A DNA stretch of 64,000 nucleotides from Acidimicrobiales bacterium (GCA_030447445.1 JAUJOW010000003.1:51698-115697); one strand, 5' to 3'; numbered from the stretch's first letter, positions 12,538-22,399 are shown. The notes: generated from the sequence alone by a model not told the origin. Numbers and translations: made by a program.

Positions 12538-12954
12538 TCAGGTCGGAGAGCTCAGATAGGCCTCCCGCAACAAGGCGAGGAGCGCGTCGTCCAGGTCGTC
12601 GGCACTGCGCAGGTTGGCGACGTGGTGGTATCGCCCGTGGTACTCGACGACCTTCCTGGTGATGCGCTCGTGCTGGACCTTTCGAGGCAGCGAGAAGGAG
12701 AGCGCCACCCAACGGTCCTTCGGGCGCAGCTGGGCGAAGGTCTGGGCTCGCTTGAGGAAGATGCCGACCGACACCGGCTCGACGTGGACGGGGCCGACTG
12801 GGCCGAGATGGTCCATCACGGCCTCGTAGATCGGTCGCTCGTGGGCCGGGCCGGTCGAGAAGTACTCCTCCAACGACATGGCCGGGGCGCACTCGTGGGC
12901 CTGCCCGGCCCGCCGGAACCGGCGTTGACAACCCGGGCAGGTCCAGCCTGGCAT
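12538..12954 (-). CDS. DUF5655-like protein
   Basis: MPGWTCPGCQRRFRRAGQAHECAPAMSLEEYFSTGPAHERPIYEAVMDHLGPVGPVHVEPVSVGIFLKRAQTFAQLRPK. Confidence 0.65.
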   Translation of the reverse strand: MPGWTCPGCQRRFRRAGQAHECAPAMSLEEYFSTGPAHERPIYEAVMDHLGPVGPVHVEPVSVGIFLKRAQTFAQLRPKDRWVALSFSLPRKVQHERITRKVVEYHGRYHHVANLRSADDLDDALLALLREAYLSSPT

Positions 12955-12987
12955 CGCCGCGATCCTGTCCGGACCTGGCCGGCAGGC

Positions 12988-13376
12988 TCACCGCTCCGCT
13001 CTCGTCGATGGGGCCAGGGCCACCTCCCACGGATGGCCCTCGGGGTCGATGCTGAGTAGCCGCCCCAGAAGGTCGGCCCGGACTCCCGGCCGATCGTCGC
13101 ACCGGCGGCGCCGGCCTCGGCGATGACCGCGCCCACCTCCTCCCGGCGATCGGGTGTTGTAGGCGAGGGTGACGCCGCCCCAGCCGCCGCTGTCGTCGAC
13201 CGCGGAGTCCTCGGCGAGCTTGGCTCGGTCCCACAGCGCCACGATCATGCTGCCCGCCTGGAAGAAGCTGATGTCCTCCCCGCCGACGCCACTCCCCCAG
13301 CCGATGGCCCGTAGAACCGCCGGGCCCGTTGCAGGTCTCTCACTCCAAGGGTGATCAAGCTCAGACGCTGCTCCAT
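12988..13376 (-). pseudogene. VOC/glyoxalase family protein, frameshifted
   Basis: MEQRLSLITLGVRDLQRARRFYGP... in one frame; MIVALWDRAKLAEDSAVDDSGGWGGVTLAYNTRSP and IDPEGHPWEVALAPS in others. Confidence 0.7.
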
Positions 13377-13421
13377 GGCCGGCATCTTGTCAGCGGACCG
13401 TGGGTCGACCGGGTCGGCTGC

Positions 13422-14089
13422 TCAGCGGGGGAGGTCGGACAGATCCGCCGGCGCCCCACCGCGGAAGACCTGGACCGCCCCCACCCCTCCGTCCGCCAGG
13501 AACCGTCAGGGTCCCGGACGAGCGCCGTGCGGCGGGGTACCCCGACGAGGGCCAGGTCGGGAGGGCTGAGCTTGCGGGTGCGGTGCACGGCGTCGTCGGA
13601 CCAGTCGTCGAACTCGGGGATCACCCCGACGTTGGCCAGCAGCCCGAGTCCGACGGTGAACGCTCCGCCCCGCGGGTCGACCATCGGGTCGCAGAGCACC
13701 ATGGCGCCGGCCACCGATCCGGCGAGCACGGCGCCGTCCTGCCAGGCGGCCACCACGGCGTCCCACACCGGCGTGTCCTTGAGCACCGAACGGAGGTGCA
13801 TGGGCGACTCGCCGGCCAGGTAGACGAAGCGGGCCGCTCGGGCCGTGGCCGCCGCCTCCTCGTCGAGGGCGTCGGGCCGGCGGAGCACGTCGAGGCCCCG
13901 CACGCCGGCGCCGAGCTGGCCGAACCAGGCCGTGGCCCGCTCGACGAGGCGCTCCGGGTGCTCGTAGGCCGCTCCGGTGGGCAGCAGGACCACCTCCTCG
14001 GCGCCGCTGACCTCGAGCAGACCCCGGTCGAAGTTGCAACCCTCGGTGAACTCGTCGCCGCCGACGAGGGCGAGGGTCCCGCTGGCCAT
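13422..14089 (-). pseudogene. Peptidase S51/cyanophycinase-like protein, one apparent C-terminal frameshift
   Basis: MASGTLALVGGDEFTEGCNFDRGLLEVSGAEEVVLLPTGAAYEHPE...AVLAGSVAGAMVLCDPMVDPRGGAFTVGLGL; adding one G in the run at ~13484-13488 gives GVGAVQVFRGGAPADLSDLPR*. Confidence 0.75.
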
Positions 14090-14140
14090 GGGCCGGCAAC
14101 CTACCGGCCGAGGAGAGACCGGCGGGTAGCGTGGCCCGCC

Positions 14141-14995
14141 ATGACGATCAGGCGCGTGGGAATCGTGGGCTCGGGGATCATGGGGACCGGCATCGCCGAG
14201 GTGGCGGCCAAGAGCGGGCACGAGGTGGTCCTGCGCTCACGCCGGCAGGAGACCGCCGACGCCATGGTGGCGGGGCTGGGGCGGTCGCTGGCCAAGCAGG
14301 TCGATCGGGGCAAGCTCGACGCCGGCGAGCGCGACGACGTGCTCGCCCGCGTGACCGCCAGCCATCATCTGGGTGACCTCAAGGCCTGCGACCTCGTCAT
14401 CGAGTCGATCGTTGAGGACCTGGAAGCCAAGCTGGAACTGTTCCGGGACCTCGACCAGGTGGTCGACGACGGGGCCATCCTGGCCACCAACACCTCGACG
14501 CTTCCCGTGGTGGAGATGGCCGTGGTCACAGAGCGGCCCGACCGGGTCTGCGGCGTGCACTTCTTCAACCCCGCTCCGGCCATGTCCCTGGTCGAGATCG
14601 TCCGACCCCTCACCGCCTCGGACGCCACCATCGCCGCCGTCACCGCCTTCGCCGAGGCCTGCGGGAAGGGGCCGGTGGAGGTGAAGGACCGGGCCGGCTT
14701 CATCGTCAACGCCCTGCTCTTCCCGTACCTCAACAACGCCGTCAAGATGCTCGAGAACCGGACCGCCTCCCGGGACCACATCGACGCCGCCATGAAGGGC
14801 GGGTGCAACTTCCCGATGGGGCCGCTGGCCCTGCTCGACCTCGTCGGCCTCGATACGTCGCTGGCCATCCTCGACGCCCTCTACGACGAGTACCGCGACC
14901 CCAACTACGCCGCTGCGCCGGCCCTGCGGCGCATGGTCGCCGCTGGCCACCTCGGTCGGAAGTCCGGGCGCGGGTTCTACGATCACGGTCGGTGA
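14141..14995 (+). CDS. 3-hydroxybutyryl-CoA dehydrogenase
   Basis: MTIRRVGIVGSGIMGTGIAEVAAKSGHEVVLRSR...VCGVHFFNPAPAMSLVEIVR...KDRAGFIVNALLFPYLNNAV. Confidence 0.93.
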   Translation: MTIRRVGIVGSGIMGTGIAEVAAKSGHEVVLRSRRQETADAMVAGLGRSLAKQVDRGKLDAGERDDVLARVTASHHLGDLKACDLVIESIVEDLEAKLELFRDLDQVVDDGAILATNTSTLPVVEMAVVTERPDRVCGVHFFNPAPAMSLVEIVRPLTASDATIAAVTAFAEACGKGPVEVKDRAGFIVNALLFPYLNNAVKMLENRTASRDHIDAAMKGGCNFPMGPLALLDLVGLDTSLAILDALYDEYRDPNYAAAPALRRMVAAGHLGRKSGRGFYDHGR

Positions 14996-15582
14996 CGAGA
15001 CGCCGGCTGCTGGCCGTGGCCCTGGCGCTGGCGATGGCGGCCGGGGCCTGCAGCGACGACGACGAGAGCGGAGGCGGGGGTGACCAGCTCGGCGGATCGA
15101 CCGTGCCGGCGACGGCCACGACGCTGCCCGCCGACTCCTTCGATGCGGCCGTGTGCCCGGCCACGTTGCGCTGGTCGAGCAGCATCGTCGTCATCGCCAA
15201 CGACTTCGCCGACCTGAGCCGTCCGCTCGACGACGACCCGGGCGAGCGCCGCCGGGTCTACCTCGAGACCTTCGACCGGGTGGCGGCGGCCACCGACGAG
15301 CTGGCCGATGTCGTCGGCTCCGCACCCGCCCCCCGGGGCGCATCGGCCGACGCCATCGTGGAGGGGGTGGTCGACGCCGTCGAGGCCGCCTCCGAGGAGG
15401 TGGCCGCCGCCCGTGCCATCGCCGGCGGGCTCGGCACGGCCGACTTCCGGTTCCGGTCGGTGCGCGGCGGCAAGCTCTACGTGACCACCGAGAAGGCGCG
15501 CGCCATCGTGCTCCACGCCCTCGGCGACCTCGCCGAGGATCACGACTACCCGGCGCTGGCCGGTGGGTGCGGTCGACGGTGA
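14992..15582 (+). CDS. Hypothetical lipoprotein
   Basis: GTGA overlap with upstream stop; VTRRRLLAVALALAMAAGACSDDDE signal peptide with lipobox AAGAC. Confidence 0.6.
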   Translation: MTRRRLLAVALALAMAAGACSDDDESGGGGDQLGGSTVPATATTLPADSFDAAVCPATLRWSSSIVVIANDFADLSRPLDDDPGERRRVYLETFDRVAAATDELADVVGSAPAPRGASADAIVEGVVDAVEAASEEVAAARAIAGGLGTADFRFRSVRGGKLYVTTEKARAIVLHALGDLAEDHDYPALAGGCGRR

Positions 15583-16379
15583 ACTCCGGGGACGACGCCG
15601 AGCTGGCTCGGGCGGTGGGCGAGCTGGGGGGCGACGAGCGGCCCACCGCCCGCCAGCTCGGAGAGGTGGCCAGGTTGACGGCGTCGTCGGCCCGGCGGGC
15701 GGGCACCAAGGCGGTGACGTCGGGGCGGTGGCTGGCCGAGGTGACCCTCGACGCCGCCGGTCACGTGCCGGTGCGCGACCTCGAGACCCTCATGGCCCAC
15801 CACCACGGCCAGTCCGGAGCGCTGCTGGCCGGCACGCTCATCCGCAACGCCAGCCTCGCGTCGGCCGCGGTCGGGGCCGCCACCGGGGCGATGGCGGCGG
15901 CTTCCCAGCTGACGCCGGCGACGTGGGCCGCCCTGCCCGTCGAGCTGGCGGCCGAGACGCTCGTCGTGGTGGCCGTCGAGATCAAGCTGGTGGGCGAGCT
16001 GCACGAGGCGGCCGGCATCCACATCCCGGGCCCGCTGCGGGAGAAGGGCCCGGTCCTGACCCGGGCGTGGGCCGACTCGCGGGGTCTTCGCCCCCATGAC
16101 CTGCTGGCGTTGCGGCGGGGACTCGCCGGTGCCGATGGTGCCGGGGGCGGTGCGGGGGGGAGCCTGGCCGGGGCCGCCGCCGACATGCTCGGCCGGTCGG
16201 GCCGCGATCAGCTCACGGCCCAGATCCGCAAGCGGCTCCTGCGCCGGGCCGGTGGGAACCTGTCCTCGATGGTGCCCTTCCTGGCCGGGGCGGTGGCCGG
16301 CGGGGAGCTCAACCGCCGGGCCACCCGCTCGCTCGGCACCAAGGTGGCGACCTCGCTCGGCATCCCCCCACCCCGCTGA
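15579..16379 (+). CDS. EcsC-like hypothetical protein
   Basis: GTG start overlapping preceding stop; long Ala-rich protein with LASAAVGAATGAMAAASQLTPATWAALPVELAAETLVVVAVEIKLVGELHEAAG. Confidence 0.5.
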   Translation: MNSGDDAELARAVGELGGDERPTARQLGEVARLTASSARRAGTKAVTSGRWLAEVTLDAAGHVPVRDLETLMAHHHGQSGALLAGTLIRNASLASAAVGAATGAMAAASQLTPATWAALPVELAAETLVVVAVEIKLVGELHEAAGIHIPGPLREKGPVLTRAWADSRGLRPHDLLALRRGLAGADGAGGGAGGSLAGAAADMLGRSGRDQLTAQIRKRLLRRAGGNLSSMVPFLAGAVAGGELNRRATRSLGTKVATSLGIPPPR

Positions 16380-16389
16380 GCCGGCCCCG

Positions 16390-17064
16390 GTGGCCCGCCC
16401 CGTCGAACCTCCCCCGACGACCTGGACCTTTCCTCCGCCCCATGCCGCCGACGAGGACGGCATCGTCGGCATCGGGGCCGATCTCGAGCCTGGCACCGTG
16501 CTCGCCGCCTACCGGCGGGGGCTGTTCCCGATGCCCGCCGGCCGGGGGCGGGTGCCGGCGTGGTGGTCGCCCGACCCGAGAGGCGTGATCCCCCTCGACG
16601 GGCTGCAGGTCAGCCGCTCCCTCCGGCGGTCGTGCCAGCGCTACCGGATCGGCGTCGACACCGCCTTCGAGGCGGTGCTCCACGGCTGCGCCGACCCCCG
16701 CCGCCGCGGGGCGTGGATCGACCGCCGCATGCGGGCCGCCTACCTGCGCCTGCACGAGCTGGGCTGGGCCCACAGCGTGGAGGCGTGGACGGCCGACGGC
16801 GAGCTGGCCGGCGGGCTCTACGGCATCGCCATCGGCGGGCTCTTCGCCGGGGAGTCGATGTTCCACCGCCACCGCGACGCCTCCAAGGTGACCCTGGTCG
16901 GGCTGGTCGAACGGTTGGTGCACGGTGGCGCCACCCTGCTCGACGTGCAGTGGACCACCCCGCACCTGGCCTCGCTGGGAGCCGTCGAGATCCCCCGCGA
17001 GGAGTACCTGTCCCGGCTGGCCGAAGCGCTGTCCCGCCCGCTCCCGGCCCTCTGGACCCGCTGA
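16390..17064 (+). CDS. aat: Leucyl/phenylalanyl-tRNA--protein transferase
   Basis: GIVGIGADLEPGTVLAAYRRGLFPMP...WWSPDPRGVIPLDGLQVSRSLRRSCQRY...GGLYGIAIGGLFAGESMFHRHRDASK. Confidence 0.94.
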   Translation: MARPVEPPPTTWTFPPPHAADEDGIVGIGADLEPGTVLAAYRRGLFPMPAGRGRVPAWWSPDPRGVIPLDGLQVSRSLRRSCQRYRIGVDTAFEAVLHGCADPRRRGAWIDRRMRAAYLRLHELGWAHSVEAWTADGELAGGLYGIAIGGLFAGESMFHRHRDASKVTLVGLVERLVHGGATLLDVQWTTPHLASLGAVEIPREEYLSRLAEALSRPLPALWTR

Positions 17065-17104
17065 CGGGTGTGACAGCGGACGCCCGGGGACGGAGAATGG
17101 AGCG

Positions 17105-19060
17105 ATGAAGGAGCCCAGGCCCCGAGACCGCCCGTGGATGATGCGCACCTACTCGGGCCACTCCTCGGCCCTGGCCTCGAACGAGCTGTACCGCACCAAC
17201 CTGGCCCGGGGCCAGACCGGCCTGTCGATCGCCTTCGATCTGCCCACCCAGACGGGCTACGACCCGGACTCGCCCCTGGCTCGGGGCGAGGTCGGCAAGG
17301 TCGGCGTGCCCATCGTGCACCTCGGGCACATGGAGGCCCTGCTCGACCAGATCCCGGTCGGCGAGATGAACACCTCGATGACCATCAACGCGACGGCGGC
17401 GTGGATGCTCGGGCTGTACGTGGCCAACGCCGAGGACCAGGGCGTGCCGTCCCGCCAGCTCCGGGGCACGACCCAGAACGACATCGTCAAGGAGTACCTG
17501 AGCCGCGGCACCTACATCTTCCCGCCGCTGCCGTCGCGGCGGTTGATCGTGGACATGGTGGCGTTCTGCCAGGAGTGGATCCCGCACTGGAACCCGATGA
17601 ACGTGTGCAGCTACCACCTCCAGGAGGCGGGCGCGACGCCGGTGCAGGAGCTGGCCTACTCGCTGGCCACCGCGGTGGGGGTGCTCGACGCCGTACAGGA
17701 GTCGGGCCAGGTCGCCGCCGACCGCATGCCGGCGGTGGTGGCGTCGATCTCGTTCTTCGTCAACGCCGGCATCCGCTTCGTGGAGGAGACCTGCAAGGTG
17801 CGGGCCTTCACCGAGATGTGGGACCGGCTGTGCGCCGAGCGCTACGGCGTGACCGATCCGAAGGCCCGGCGGTTCCGCTACGGCGTGCAGGTCAACAGCC
17901 TGGGGTTGACCGAAGCCCAGCCCGAGAACAACGTGCCCCGCATCGTGCTCGAGGCCCTGGGGGTGACCCTGTCGAAGCGGGCCCGGGCCCGCTCCATCCA
18001 GCTCCCGGCCTGGAACGAGGCCCTCGGCCTGCCCCGCCCGTGGGACCAGCAGTGGTCGCTGCGGGTCCAGCAGGTCCTCGCCTACGAGACCGACCTGCTC
18101 GAGTACGACGACATCTTCGACGGCTCCAAGGTGATAGAGGCCCGCACCGCCGAGCTGGTCGAGGAGGCCCAGGCCGAGCTGGACGACGTGCTCGCCCTGG
18201 GGGGCGCCTTCGAGGCCATCGACGAGCTGAAGGGCCGCCTGGTGCGCAGCCACGCCGAACGGGTGCGGCGCATCGAGAGCGGCGAGCTGCAGGTGGTCGG
18301 CGTCAACTGCTTCACCGAGACCGCCGAGTCGCCCCTCGGCGGGGAGGAGTCCATCCTGCGGGTCGATCCCGCCGTGCAGGAGCGCCTCGTGGCCGAGGTG
18401 GACGAGTGGCGCTCGACCCGGGACAACGACGCCGTGAAGCGGTCCCTCGACGAGCTGCGCCGGGTCGCCCGCTCGGGCGAGAACGTGATGCCGGCCACGA
18501 TCGACCTCGCTCACGCCGGCGGCACCACCGGCGAGTGGTCGGAGGTGCTGCGGGAGGAGTTCGGCGAGTACCGGGCCCCCACCGGCGTGGGCGCCGCCAC
18601 CGGCGTGGCCGGTGGGCTCGACGGGCTGCGGGCCCTGGCCGAGCGGGTGCGGACCATGGCCGGTGGGCCCCCCCGGTTCCTCGTGGCCAAGCCCGGCCTC
18701 GACGGGCACTCCAACGGCGCCGAGCAGATCGCCGTGGCCGCCCGGGACGCCGGCATGGAGGTCGTCTACCAGGGCATCCGGCTGACGCCGATCGAGATCG
18801 CGGCGGTGGCCAGGGACGAAGACGTCGACGTGGTGGGCCTGTCGATCCTGTCCGGCAGCCACCTCGAGCTCGTCCCCGAGGTCGTCCGCCTCCTGCGAGC
18901 GGAGGGGGTCGACGCCCCGGTGATCGCAGGTGGCATCATCCCCGAGGCCGACCGGCCTCGATTGCTCCAGGCCGGCGTGGCCGCCGTGTACACGCCGAAG
19001 GACTTCGAGTTGACCCGCATCATGACCGAGATCGCCGACCTCGCCGAAGCCGCCCGGTGA
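17105..19060 (+). CDS. ecm: Ethylmalonyl-CoA mutase (MeaA-type, B12-dependent)
   Basis: DRPWMMRTYSGHSSALASNELYRTNLARGQTGLSIAFDLPTQTGYD...NPMNVCSYHLQEAGATPVQEL; C-terminal cobalamin domain KPGLDGHSNGAEQIAVAARDAGMEVVYQG. Confidence 0.87.
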   Translation: MKEPRPRDRPWMMRTYSGHSSALASNELYRTNLARGQTGLSIAFDLPTQTGYDPDSPLARGEVGKVGVPIVHLGHMEALLDQIPVGEMNTSMTINATAAWMLGLYVANAEDQGVPSRQLRGTTQNDIVKEYLSRGTYIFPPLPSRRLIVDMVAFCQEWIPHWNPMNVCSYHLQEAGATPVQELAYSLATAVGVLDAVQESGQVAADRMPAVVASISFFVNAGIRFVEETCKVRAFTEMWDRLCAERYGVTDPKARRFRYGVQVNSLGLTEAQPENNVPRIVLEALGVTLSKRARARSIQLPAWNEALGLPRPWDQQWSLRVQQVLAYETDLLEYDDIFDGSKVIEARTAELVEEAQAELDDVLALGGAFEAIDELKGRLVRSHAERVRRIESGELQVVGVNCFTETAESPLGGEESILRVDPAVQERLVAEVDEWRSTRDNDAVKRSLDELRRVARSGENVMPATIDLAHAGGTTGEWSEVLREEFGEYRAPTGVGAATGVAGGLDGLRALAERVRTMAGGPPRFLVAKPGLDGHSNGAEQIAVAARDAGMEVVYQGIRLTPIEIAAVARDEDVDVVGLSILSGSHLELVPEVVRLLRAEGVDAPVIAGGIIPEADRPRLLQAGVAAVYTPKDFELTRIMTEIADLAEAAR

Positions 19061-19518
19061 CGACGTCTGCGTCCGGCGGCCACATCCGCGACGAGGCCTC
19101 GGGGCTGTTCAGCGAGGCGTTCCTGCACGCCGTGCTCCCGGCCCGGGTGGCGGCCTCCCGGCGGGGCCTGCACCAGCTCGGTCTCGTGGTGATCGCCATC
19201 GAGGACGGCGCCGGAGCCGAGGCCGCCGCCGTCCTCAATCGCACGGTACGGGACTCGGATCTCACCTTCCGCCTCGACGACGGCCGCTACGCGCTCATGC
19301 TGGAGGAGACGCCGGTGCACGGCTGCACCCGCACCGCCGAACGGGTCCGGGAGGGCATGGAGGTGGCCCTGCCCGGGGCCCGCCTGTGGGCGGGCGTGGC
19401 CTGCTACCCGGCCCACGCCTTCGACGCCGACGAGGTGCGGGCGGCGGCGGACCACGCACTGGTCACCGCCCGGCGGGGCGCCGCCGGCACCATCGAGGTC
19501 GCCCCCGTGGCTGACTGA
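19057..19518 (+). CDS. Degenerate GGDEF-domain protein (paralogue 1)
   Basis: TVRDSDLTFRLDDGRYALMLEETP in place of a GGDEF loop; WAGVACYPAHAFDADEVRAAADHALVTAR matches the GGDEF C-terminal helix pattern. Confidence 0.65.
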   Translation: MTTSASGGHIRDEASGLFSEAFLHAVLPARVAASRRGLHQLGLVVIAIEDGAGAEAAAVLNRTVRDSDLTFRLDDGRYALMLEETPVHGCTRTAERVREGMEVALPGARLWAGVACYPAHAFDADEVRAAADHALVTARRGAAGTIEVAPVAD

Positions 19519-19584
19519 TCCCCGGTTGCTCAGCGGCGCCAGGGAGCCCTTGATTCCCGGGCCGCATCGGCCGATCCTGTCCTC

Positions 19585-20229
19585 GTGATCGATCGTCGCG
19601 CCGTCCTCGGGTTGGTCACCGGGACGGCGGGGATCGCCTGTTCGGTGGCGGCCCTGATCAGCCTGCGCCGCACCACCGTCCGCCTGCGGACCGAGGCGCA
19701 GGCAGCCAGCCGGGACGACCCCCCGCCGCCTCCCCGCCCTCGGCCTACGCAGGCGCTCTCCTCGCCCCGGTCGGTCGGGATCACCGACGCCGAGACCGGG
19801 CTGTTCAGCGAGGCGTTCTTCCTCGCCACCCTCGACAAGCGGGTGTCGGCCGCCCGCCGTGGCCTGCGGCCGCTCGCCGTCGTGCTGCTCGAGGTGGTCG
19901 ACGGGACGGCACCGGTGGCTCCCCGGGCGGTCGCCGGCAGCCTGGTCGAGACCCTGCGCGACGCCGACACCACCTGCCGGCTGGTCGACGGCCGGTTCGC
20001 GGTGGTGCTCGAGGACACCAACGAGGCCGGCGCGGTGTGGACCATCGAGCGGGTGCGTCGCCGTCTCGTCGAGGACGACGCCAGCCGCACGGTGTGGGCC
20101 GGCGTGGCCTGCTACCCGGCCCACGCCTTCGACGCCGCCCAGATCCTCGAGCAGTCCCGCCGGGCCCTGGATGCCGCCAAGGACTGGGGTCAGCACCGCA
20201 TCGAGGTCGCCGCCATCCCCGACGACTGA
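19585..20229 (+). CDS. Degenerate GGDEF-domain protein with N-terminal TM segment (paralogue 2)
   Basis: GTG start; TM AVLGLVTGTAGIACSVAALISL; TLRDADTTCRLVDGRFAVVLEDT; WAGVACYPAHAFDAAQILEQSRRALDAAK shared with paralogue 1. Confidence 0.65.
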   Translation: MIDRRAVLGLVTGTAGIACSVAALISLRRTTVRLRTEAQAASRDDPPPPPRPRPTQALSSPRSVGITDAETGLFSEAFFLATLDKRVSAARRGLRPLAVVLLEVVDGTAPVAPRAVAGSLVETLRDADTTCRLVDGRFAVVLEDTNEAGAVWTIERVRRRLVEDDASRTVWAGVACYPAHAFDAAQILEQSRRALDAAKDWGQHRIEVAAIPDD

Positions 20230-20236
20230 CGTCGCC

Positions 20237-21646
20237 TCAGTCGGAGCGCTGGATCACGACGCGGGCATCGATCTGGCGACCGTCGCGGTCGAGGGCGCGG
20301 ACCGGCCGAGGCTCGTCGTCCTTGTGGGTCACCCCGTACGGCGTCACCAGGATGCGGTCGCGGTCCACCTCCACGAGCAGGCAGTGTGGCTCCGACGCCC
20401 ACCTCGTGGTGCCGCCGTCGTCCCACCGGAACGGCGGGTCCTCCTGCAGCTTGCCGCCGGCGCCGGAGACGATGTAGTCGATGCCGTCGACGTGGCCGTG
20501 CTGGAAGTTGTGCTCGTGGCCGCTGAGCACGAGCCGTACACCTGACCGCCGGTAGAGGGGAACGACGTGCTCGATCTGTGCGCCCATGTTCTCGTGGTGG
20601 GGCCCGGCGCAGTACGCGGGGTGATGGCAGAACGGGATCCGCCACGTGGGAGACGGGCCGGATCCGCCGTCCGGAGGGAGCACCTCTTCGAGCCACCGCT
20701 TCGCGCGCTCGTCCTCGAAGTCGTGGACGCCCTCCTCCTCGCCCCACGAGGTGTCGACGCAGACCATCTCGACCAGCCCGCCGACGCGAAGTGCGTAGAA
20801 GAGCCCGGGATCGAGTGACGCCCGGCCCTGGGCCACCCGCCGACCGAATCGGGTGTCGATGTGGAAGTTGTCGGCGAGTTGGGCCCGATCGTCGCTCGAC
20901 TCCTCATCGGCGCCATCGTGGTTGCCGGCCGTCGGGTACATCGGGAGGTGATCGATCAGGTACCGGTAGGGCTCGTAGTAGGTGAGGTACCAGTCGTCGT
21001 CCTCGTCGCCGGACTGGGCCAGGGCGTCTTCCTCCCCGTGGTAGATGTTGTCGCCGAGGCCGACGAGGAAACGCACCGGATGCGAGGCCGACAGCTTCTC
21101 GAGCGTCCGGGCCACCCCCTGCTGGCGCCGGCCGGCTTCCCCGTTGGTGATGCCGACGCCGTAGTCGCCGAAGGCGAGGAACGCGACGGGGACAGGTGCG
21201 TCGCCGGCCGGGTGGGTGCGGAAGCGGAGGTCGTAGGTCCGTTCCGACGGCGTCGGCCCGTCGGCGTCGAGCTGCCAGTCCCACAGCTCGCCTTCGCCCC
21301 AGAGCCGCCCGTCGACCACGATCCGGTAGCGGTACTCGGTATCGGGCTCGAGCCCCTCCACCCACGTGTGGTTGACGCCGGCCGCCTTCGCCGAAGCCAC
21401 GACGTCGCCCCGGACGTCGAGCACCTCGACGAGCCCGAGGCCGTAGGGCGGCGACGCCGCGCCGATCGTCCCTCCCCGTCGGCGCCGGGCTGTGCCGAGG
21501 TCGTCGTCGTCGACCACGAGCCAGCCGTCGTGCCGTCTGGCCAGAAAGAACCCGCCCCATGCCACGAGCACCGACGTGTCCGTGACGTCGACCAGGTGGA
21601 CGAATGGCTCGAAGCGGCGATCCATCGTCGGCATCGGGTCCAGCAT
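20237..21646 (-). CDS. Calcineurin-like/purple acid phosphatase-like metallophosphoesterase
   Basis: FLAFGDYGVGI...FLVGLGDNIYHGEED...YPTAGNHDGAD...VLSGHEHNFQHGHVDGIDYIVSGAGG. Confidence 0.9.
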   Translation of the reverse strand: MLDPMPTMDRRFEPFVHLVDVTDTSVLVAWGGFFLARRHDGWLVVDDDDLGTARRRRGGTIGAASPPYGLGLVEVLDVRGDVVASAKAAGVNHTWVEGLEPDTEYRYRIVVDGRLWGEGELWDWQLDADGPTPSERTYDLRFRTHPAGDAPVPVAFLAFGDYGVGITNGEAGRRQQGVARTLEKLSASHPVRFLVGLGDNIYHGEEDALAQSGDEDDDWYLTYYEPYRYLIDHLPMYPTAGNHDGADEESSDDRAQLADNFHIDTRFGRRVAQGRASLDPGLFYALRVGGLVEMVCVDTSWGEEEGVHDFEDERAKRWLEEVLPPDGGSGPSPTWRIPFCHHPAYCAGPHHENMGAQIEHVVPLYRRSGVRLVLSGHEHNFQHGHVDGIDYIVSGAGGKLQEDPPFRWDDGGTTRWASEPHCLLVEVDRDRILVTPYGVTHKDDEPRPVRALDRDGRQIDARVVIQRSD

Positions 21647-21732
21647 GGCCGACGAGGGGGGATCAGGCCGGGCCGAGGCCGTCTGCATTTCGTTGGGGGC
21701 CGGGGGACGCGCCGAGCATGCTGGGCGCCATG

Positions 21733-22374
21733 AGCCCTCCGACCGAACGCACCCGGGTCCGGCGCCGTCCCGATCGGGGACGCTACGACGTGGACACCAT
21801 CGCGGCCATCCTCGACGAGGGCCTCGTCTGCCACCTCGGCTTCTCCGCCGGTGGGCGCACCACCGTCGTGCCCACGCTGCACGTCCGGGTCGGTGAGGCC
21901 GTCTACCTCCACGGTGCGCCCGCCAACCAAGCCCTCGGCGAGCTGGCCGGCGGCATCGAGGTCTGCCTCACCGTCACCCTCCTCGACGGGCTGGTGCTGT
22001 CCCGGTCGGCGTTCCACCACTCGATGAACTACCGCTCGGTGATGGTGTTCGGCGTGGCCGAGCCGGTGGCCGATGTCGACGAGAAGCGCCGGGCGCTCGA
22101 GGCGCTCGTCGAGCACGTGGTCCCCGGCCGGTCGGACGGCACCCGGGCGCCGAGCGCCCAGGAGCTGCGGGCGACGCTCGTGCTGCGGTTGCCCATCACC
22201 GAGGCGTCGGCCAAGGTCCGCAGCGGCGGCCCGGTCGAGGCTCCCGAGGACCTGCCCTCGGAGCTCTGGGGCGGGCACGTCCCGCTCCAGCTCGTCGGAG
22301 GGGAGCCCGTCCCCGACGCCCATGTGCCCGACGGCGTACCGGTCCCCTCCCACGCCGTCAGCTACACCCGCTGA
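21733..22374 (+). CDS. Pyridoxamine 5'-phosphate oxidase-family flavoprotein
   Basis: RGRYDVDTIAAILDEGLVCHLGFSAGGRTTVVPTLHVRVGEAVYLHGAPANQAL...SRSAFHHSMNYRSVMVFG. Confidence 0.85.
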   Translation, partial: SPPTERTRVRRRPDRGRYDVDTIAAILDEGLVCHLGFSAGGRTTVVPTLHVRVGEAVYLHGAPANQALGELAGGIEVCLTVTLLDGLVLSRSAFHHSMNYRSVMVFGVAEPVADVDEKRRALEALVEHVVPGRSDGTRAPSAQELRATLVLRLPITEASAKVRSGGPVEAPEDLPSELWGGHVPLQLVGGEPVPDAHVPDGVPVPSHAVSYTR

Positions 22375-22399
22375 GCCGGGAACGGGGTGGCGACGTCCC

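Noticed and set aside
17134-19518. 794-aa plus-strand ORF overlapping the mutase
   Set aside because: Alternative-frame shadow of the mutase; only its last ~150 codons (from 19057) are treated as a real gene
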